Shown: piece after piece, positions 22,554 through 27,849 of the stretch
How positions within the stretch are numbered: the stretch's first letter is position 1
Layout of the letters: every line of letters starts with the position of its first letter
From: Larix sibirica
Lineage: Eukaryota; Streptophyta; Pinopsida; Pinales; Pinaceae
Assembly: GCA_004151065.3 (NCBI GenBank)
Contig: NWUY0300009228.1
Coordinates: 35,849 to 63,697, forward strand
Reading direction: 5' to 3'
Length of the DNA stretch: 27,849 nucleotides
Notes under the pieces: model-generated
Databases searched by the model: none
Told to the model about the DNA's origin: nothing
What the model saw: only the letters and a program-made list of their open reading frames with translations
Translations under genes and position numbers: made by a program

Positions 22554-23289
22554 TTCATGTTAATTGGTCTACAAAACCTATCCTCTAAGTTGATAAATTC
22601 CTCAAGGATAGAAACCTGCTTCTTATTGACATTAGAATGGATGCTAGTAGTTTTTTCATTATAGGTTGTAATAATTTTTTCATTCTTATACTTGATCTCC
22701 ATAAGTATGATTTTTGTGTTACCAATATTCTCCATGATAAGATGAACTATTGTCACTAGTCTAATAATTAAGCTTGATTACTCTATTCTACTAGTCTGAT
22801 GCTTACTTGTTCTTATTAACTTAATGGAATTGATTAGGTTAGGATTGTGAACAAATATTTATTATGCAAACAAGGGTACAGTAATAACCATAATGAATAT
22901 GGATGCTACAAGATTGTACTATTGATATATAATACCAACATAATGTCTCATGTATTATAAGATTCTAGTGTTTAGCTAGCACTAACCTTTATGGGATTCA
23001 CAGTATTCGAACATCAACTTATGTTTTATCCTAGTTATACTATCATTCCTATTAAGATAGAATCATAATAAAACAGTGTTTACATACAAGTGTTATACTA
23101 AGCCCTGTATATATAGATGAATTCATTATTGCAAGAAATTTGACACAATTCAAGCTTGTGTGGGAAGAGTTTGAGCATTGAAGTTTAAATGAAGAGAAAA
23201 GGAGGTTGGCAATGTGCTAATGCAATATTCCTTGTACAAAAGGTTTTGCTTGGAGATTCTAAAGATAATTGAAAGTGTAGATAGAAATA

Positions 23290-23475
23290 ATGATATTAAG
23301 ATATTAAGATATACATTAGTTTCATTCCTAAAATTAAAGCTTTGTATTTGGAAGTGTAATTTGTACATAAAAATATAACCTATGAGATGAAACAATTCAA
23401 TTTCGATTAGGATTAATAAGGGAACATCTAGCTCCTATACCAACCTGATTTTGGCCCCATCAAAATAAGGTCACA
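23290..23475 (-). pseudogene. RNase H-like fragment of the Ty3/gypsy element
   Basis: Pieces in three frames show PYFDGAK, VGIGARCSLINPN, SSHRLYFYV and TNYTSKYKALILGMK. These match the order FDGA, GxGAGVVLI.P, F...LEF, TNNxAEYEALI.G of the additional plant retrotransposon RNase H. Two frameshifts lie within about 150 bp. Confidence 0.65.
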
Positions 23476-23671
23476 CAAATCTATGGGTTGAACAAGCTAC
23501 CATGACTATCAATAACTACATTATCTGTGAGAATAACAGTTATTTATTTATGGGAAATAGTTGTTTTTGTTGGAAGAATGAGACATGATTACAAGAAAAG
23601 GGTACAGAGGCCAGTTTTGAGGTGCATTATAACAAATTCATTATTTTCCTGTATATTGGTTACTAAATTTT

Positions 23672-23893
23672 TCATTGATTTATCCTTGTCAATAATTTGA
23701 ATTTGATTAAACTTTCCATTCGAGGACAATGACAAATAAGACAAGTCAATGGAAATTTTGAACAATTTATATTGAGAAGTATACCATAAGCCTCGGGAAT
23801 GTGATATACCACTAAAATTTCAACCATTTGGTGTACTCTTGGATCCAAAGTTGCCTTAATTAAAAAAATATTTATCTCATCTATGACCTTCAC
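23672..23893 (-). pseudogene. Ty3/gypsy aspartic protease fragment (C-terminal half)
   Basis: The open frame contains MVEILVVYHIPEAYGILLN, which corresponds to the VVIDIPDAWGMLLSR-type block of plant Ty3/gypsy proteases. The catalytic DSGA motif upstream was not found. It is followed by stops before the RNase H-like segment. Confidence 0.65.
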
Positions 23894-24827
23894 ATAAGAT
23901 CTATCTAATTGAATAATCTGTAGAATAGAATAGGTGGGTTTGGCATTGAACTTCTAACAAATAGAATAAGGAATTCTTGGCTTATTTTATTTCTTGATGT
24001 CCATGAATAAAGAAAGACAATTTCTTAATTCTGGAAACATCCTTCAAGGATTTCAAAAATAGGTCTTGTTGATTTGTAATTTTTAATAGGTTAGTAATAG
24101 AGTTATTATCCTTGCTATTATTCACGTATGATACTATATTATACCTCATTTCAAAGAAAGAAGAAGGATGGGATGGTGTTTCATTTTTGGTGGAAAGGTT
24201 AGGTGGCATATTCAAAGAAACTTATTGCTTGTTGTTGTTATGCAACGGATATTTGCTTCACCCTTTCCTAGCATGCACCTCTTCAATTTCATTCTCTCCT
24301 TAATAACCTTCCTCTTTGTACATGTCAGTGTTGGCAAAGAATGGGCTATCCAAAAGGACCAAATTGTAGTTGTAGGAGTTGGACATGGGTTCTTCCATTC
24401 TGTTAGGGGTGTGTCCATTTCATTTTTTACTTTGCTTTGTAATGACATATAAAGAATTCAAGAACTAGCGACAAGTTATTTCTTGATGGGATTCTTGGTG
24501 TAATCTAGACCAACAATATATGGATACCTTTTCTAGAGTTGTTTGATTATTTATTGAGGTAACATAATTGTAATGGACACTAGTTATTGTTTTATGTCTA
24601 TCATACTAAAAACCTCTACTTGTTGAGGGCCCCTCACTATTTTTACTTTGTATATTCATAAATTAGTTGGCTAGATTGTGTAACACTTTATGCATTCCTC
24701 AATATCTAGATGAATATGCATTGAGTTCATGTTAGTATTGAATATGGGTTGATGCAAATCCAAGGTTTTTTTTGTGTTATCATTTTAAGAATAAATGTGA
24801 AAAGTTGCACATTGAAAATTGGAGGAT

Positions 24828-25057
24828 GTACTTAGAGAAAACATTTCCTTGAATTTATAGGCTTCATCTGAGGAAACCTCAAAATCTTGAGTTGTGAATT
24901 TCTTTATTAAATGCTCTAGAGTGGAATCAACCATATTGAGGTAAAATTCCAAGGTGAGTTGAGTTGGATGCCTGATTGCTCTTGGGATATGTAATCATAA
25001 TGTTTGAAACTTCGTGTTGAAATACTAAAGTTTCTCCTTGGGTTGAATTTTCATCTT
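24828..25057 (-). pseudogene. Ty3/gypsy gag fragment
   Basis: One frame runs 76 codons with two stops (TAG, TGA). The pattern of a basic start, a PR(A/S)....PT.LTLEFY segment and a following ...LIKKF resembles the conserved C-terminal part of the retrotransposon gag domain (IEFYTSAL-type block). The preceding gag block ending in TWFHDIF is in another frame at 25205-25137. Confidence 0.65.
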
Positions 25058-25385
25058 ATTCAATTAGAATGCAAGAGTTCTATACTCTCAAGATCATTCC
25101 CAATTTTTTTAAGAGACTCTTCTCAAAATATTTCTAGACATGATTATTACTTGTGAAAATATCATGAAACCAAGTTGATGCTATGCTAATGAAGGTAAAA
25201 GGAACAATAAATAATCAAATATATTGCATGGAGGAAGAAAAATCACCGAGATGTTCAGTATTAGGTCTTTGGAATGACAATTTCCATTATTTTTAAAATG
25301 TCTCATATGGTGATGAATTAAGTCAATATCAATTAGCGGTCGAAGAAAAATAAAAAACTATGCAAAACGAACTGAAAAAAATAAG

Positions 25386-25489
25386 AACGCATCATGTACA
25401 ACATAACAAACATATATATTATCTATCAGCTAGCCAATAAAGAAGCTTGCACTATAATTAAATTAAATAAAGAATAGTACTTGATCTAG
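25386..25489 (-). repeat. 104-bp dispersed block, inverted third copy
   Basis: The reverse complement of this stretch matches 4997-5100 and 14694-14797 over its whole length: ctagatcaagtactattctt, gcttctttattggctagctg, tatatatgtttgttatg and gtacatgatgcg. It ends about 65 bp upstream of the gag-like sequence of the Ty3/gypsy element, on the same strand. Homology does not extend visibly on either side. Confidence 0.82.
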
Positions 25490-25650
25490 AAGAACTATTT
25501 TATTTATAACTTACTATTGAAACATATATTTTTTTGAACAATGATAAGATAATCTTGAAGTAAACAAGGTGGAGACGAGAAAATAAATGACATACATATC
25601 ATATTTACGTGGTAAATGTTGGAATATTCACACCATCATTTTTATATTTT

Positions 25651-25700
25651 GCATGCATGCAAATCTGCATGTTGCATGCATTGCATGCCACTGCATGCAT
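25651..25700. promoter_or_regulatory. Cluster of GCATGC / CATGCA (RY-type) motifs
   Basis: Five GCATGC palindromes start at 25651, 25655, 25674, 25683 and 25693, and CATGCA starts at 25652, 25656, 25675 and 25694. CATGCA is the core of the RY element bound by B3-domain seed regulators (ABI3/FUS3/LEC2 type). No gene with a convincing start was seen downstream on either strand, so a regulatory role is only a possibility; it may be a simple degenerate repeat. Confidence 0.45.
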
Positions 25701-25759
25701 CCAGTCATCATCATGGTGGTCTCCCCAGCACCTAGAGCTTGCTTCTATCTCTGTAGAGC

Positions 25760-25821
25760 NATTGATCTAACTTTTCTTGGTTCCAGTGAGCCAAGAAAGA
25801 TTGATCTCACTTTTCTTGGTT
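25760..25821. repeat. N followed by a 22-bp direct repeat with internal inverted repeat
   Basis: After the N at 25760, attgatctaacttttcttgg (25761) recurs with one change at 25800, 39 bp apart. Between them ccaagaaa (25791-25798) is the inverse of tttcttgg. The N may be an unresolved base within a local duplication. Confidence 0.75.
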
Positions 25822-25884
25822 GTTGTGGAGAAAGCTCGTTTTTTTCTACCATGCCTTTAGAACTATATGAATTGTTTGCATTGC

Positions 25885-26560
25885 ACTTCTAGCTATTTGC
25901 TTGTCCTTTTGTATTTGACTAGACACTACTCTTTTACCAAAGACAAATATGTTATATTCATCTACAATTTGACTCATCGAGAACAAATTTTGTGTTCTCA
26001 CAGGTACATAAAGATCATTTTAAATTTTTTAACATGATTAAATGAGGTTGATAGGTATCACATATTTTCCTTCTAGCTTATGATTTGTTTCCTCTACAAC
26101 TTTCAATTTTGGAGAGCTACTTTGTGATTGTTTCGAGTTCGGTGGAAGTTAAGTCTCTCTAGCGAACTTGGGGTGCATCGAAATGAGTACGTGAAAACTC
26201 AAAATCATTTATTTCTTATTCACAAAATAACTATATTACTCCCACCTATTCCTCTTTGTATATTTGTATTTCTTTAATTCATTTTACATTCTCGTTGTTT
26301 CTTATAAGATTTGTCTTCAGTTTGTCCACCTTTTCTGCAATAATTACAATGTTCCTATACAATACTTTGATTTGAACATTATGTAGCATGAGATTTACCT
26401 TTTATATTGATATTACTACTTCTTCCTCTGAGATTATTAATTTCACTCTTTTGTATCCACCTTGGCCTCTACCTCCACAGCAACCTCTTTATGTAAATTG
26501 GAAAAATCTATTTGTTGGCTGATTATCAATTGCGGTCAATTTTCATTTATCCTATAGAAT
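25885..26560 (-). mobile_element. Degenerate Ty1/copia fragment (gag zinc knuckle to pre-integrase)
   Basis: The minus strand reads a glycine-rich RGCCGGRGQGGYKR (about 26490-26440), then a damaged zinc knuckle, CNYCRKGGQTEDKSYKKQ (26355-26301; the expected His and second-last Cys are replaced). At 26016-25885 is a 44-codon open stretch, LYVPVRTQNLFSMSQI and VDEYNIFVFGKR, matching the VLYVPGL.KNLLSV.QL block of the copia GAG-pre-integrase region. The DSGA protease box, integrase, RT and LTRs were not found. It lies upstream of, and on the same strand as, the Ty3/gypsy remnant; they are different superfamilies, so these are separate insertions. Confidence 0.72.
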
Positions 26561-27509
26561 CATCCCTACCACTCCTTCAAATAATGGATTACTTGGCTCA
26601 GAGGATACATACAATACCCTTCCATCACCATGGGTTTCCTGCATAAAAAAACTATCTCGAACTATTGTTAGAAGGCATTGTTGGATGTCACAAAAGAAAA
26701 TTCAATTTATGCTTCTCCACCTCAAGCTACAAGTGGTCGATGATGACATTTATCACTAATTTGAGGTATAAATGTGCCCATAGGTGCCTCTTTTATGCTT
26801 AGGACTGCATTTAGGCATGTTATGTGACTGATTGAGTGCAAATATTTTCCCTGATGTTGTTTCTTTGACTGGAGGTTATTGTTAGACAACTCAAAATAGC
26901 CAGAAAATGCCGATAAATCATGTTAACTGTTGTATATGATTGTTTTAGATGCTGAAAATATTGCAAACTTCAACAAACAGTACTCTTTCCCACAACTAGG
27001 GAATTATGTCCCTCTCTACCACATTTAAGGATACGCATGCCAAAATGGGGGTAACATTGCTTAAGAGTGACCAAAATTGGTTCTCATTGTTTCTCCATGG
27101 TTTGAGTCAATCAAGCATGGTCTCTTAAGACTATTTAGGGCTGAAACATGTCCATCGATGCTCTGAACAAGCTCAAATTCAAACCATATTTATTTGATAA
27201 GCCTATTTACACCCTCTTTTATGATGAAAAGTTCCCATAATTTCTCTAAGCATGACTGAAATGCTATAGGAATGTATAGACCCTTCCAAATTGCATCCAA
27301 GTTTCAGTATTGAGGCCTCTCCTTGCTTGTTTCACCTATAATAGACTTTCTCATAACTAAGTTTTAGGGATATTAGTAGTAATTGAAGATTTGAATATGG
27401 TTGCAATATGTTAATAACATCTTAGAATGCACCCATGATGCCTCAAACAGTTGTTTTGGTCCAGATACCTGCCAAGAATTATCCTAGATTTGGTAACAAT
27501 TATGTTTAT
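26561..27509. other. Stretch without a recognisable gene
   Basis: No long frame or domain motif was seen on either strand. The part next to 26560 may be further N-terminal gag sequence of the copia remnant, too degenerate to name. Confidence 0.45.
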
Positions 27510-27633
27510 TTTTGTTGGATGGTGGAACAATGCCCAAGTCTATTGTTAATGTTGATTTCATGATTGTTGACCNTTTTGTTGGATGGTGGAACAATGCCCA
27601 AGTCTATTGTTAATGTTGATTTCATGATTGTTG
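27510..27633. repeat. 60-bp direct repeat flanking an N (probable assembly overlap)
   Basis: 27510-27569 and 27574-27633 are identical 60-mers separated by four bases that include the N at 27573. This is the pattern of two contig ends placed side by side without merging their overlap. Short open frames crossing it on either strand contain the N and should not be believed. Confidence 0.93.
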
Positions 27634-27849
27634 CCCCAGCGGAATTGCTTACACTCATCCCATGTCTAATATTTTTCCTTTTAAGTGTTGTTTTGGGGGA
27701 AAGGAGTGCCAATAAATGTTGCCAAAGGTGCCCAAGACAACAAAAATTCGTCATGTTGTTGCTTATGATTGATAATAGGGTTGTCAGGACTTGGGAATAG
27801 AGACCAAAAATACTCCATCTAGGGAAAATTTTAAGGATCCATACTTATT

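Larger units (their letters stand above)
22353..25320 (-). mobile_element. Degenerate Ty3/gypsy LTR retrotransposon (gag-PR-RNase H-RT piece)
   Basis: Successive minus-strand pieces, in different frames, resemble a Ty3/gypsy polyprotein. Gag: IASTWFHDIF at 25205-25137 and LTLEFYLNMVDSTLEHLIKK within 25057-24828, the latter interrupted by TAG and TGA. Pre-protease linker: YNIVSYVNNSKDNNSITNLL at 24215-23982. Protease C-terminal half: ILVVYHIPEAYGILL at 23893-23672. RNase H: FDGA near 23470 and KYKALILGMK at 23364-23314. Reverse transcriptase C-terminal part: ICRKYGFGIKPKRSI and KPLGHIID at 22553-22353. Integrase and LTRs were not found. Stops and frameshifts throughout make it non-functional. 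The piece at 22.8-23.1 kb looks unrelated and may be an insertion. Confidence 0.75.

Noticed and set aside
27506-27800. Overlapping plus and minus open frames near the right end
   Set aside because: Both cross the N and the artificial 60-bp duplication, so their length is partly an assembly product.

Overview
The window looks like repeat-rich nuclear DNA of a land plant. It is AT-rich and gene-poor, the split gene has GT..AG introns, and it contains decayed plant-type LINE, Ty3/gypsy and Ty1/copia sequences. The species cannot be told from the sequence; a large-genome plant is a guess. No intact protein-coding gene, tRNA, rRNA, CRISPR array or bacterial-type operon was found. Single Ns at 12405, 25760 and 27573 mark scaffold joins or unresolved bases.

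Left part (1-8426): a tandem array with a period of about 298 bp (1-2561) abuts a decayed LINE on the minus strand (2562 to about 4855; ORF1 zinc knuckle, then endonuclease, with the reverse transcriptase missing). Next, on the plus strand, is a decayed multi-exon gene of unrecognised family (5222 to about 8426). The whole array + LINE + gene mosaic is present a second time at 12406-18208, as a direct segmental duplication about 10-13% diverged by eye. Both copies are broken and share stop codons, so decay seems to have begun before the duplication. Inside it, 584 bp (7031-7614 and 16724-17307) are identical base for base, which points to recent gene conversion or an assembly artefact. The 3' half of the gene contains a repeated short exon of 60-66 bp.

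Middle (8427-12405): mostly featureless DNA around an 807-bp tandem duplication (9664-11278), each half carrying one version of a short unrecognised exon.

Right part (18209-27849): a long stretch with no recognisable gene, then a degenerate Ty3/gypsy element on the minus strand (gag, pre-protease, protease, RNase H and a reverse transcriptase piece, about 25320 down to 22353). In it RNase H lies upstream of the reverse transcriptase piece. Just 5' of its gag is an inverted third copy of a 104-bp block that also sits upstream of both copies of the unknown gene. A degenerate Ty1/copia fragment (minus, about 26560-25885) and a dense cluster of GCATGC/CATGCA (RY-type) motifs follow.

The strongest candidate for something undescribed is the duplicated orphan multi-exon gene with its amplified mini-exon. 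All domain calls are from hand translation and motif recognition; no database search was run.
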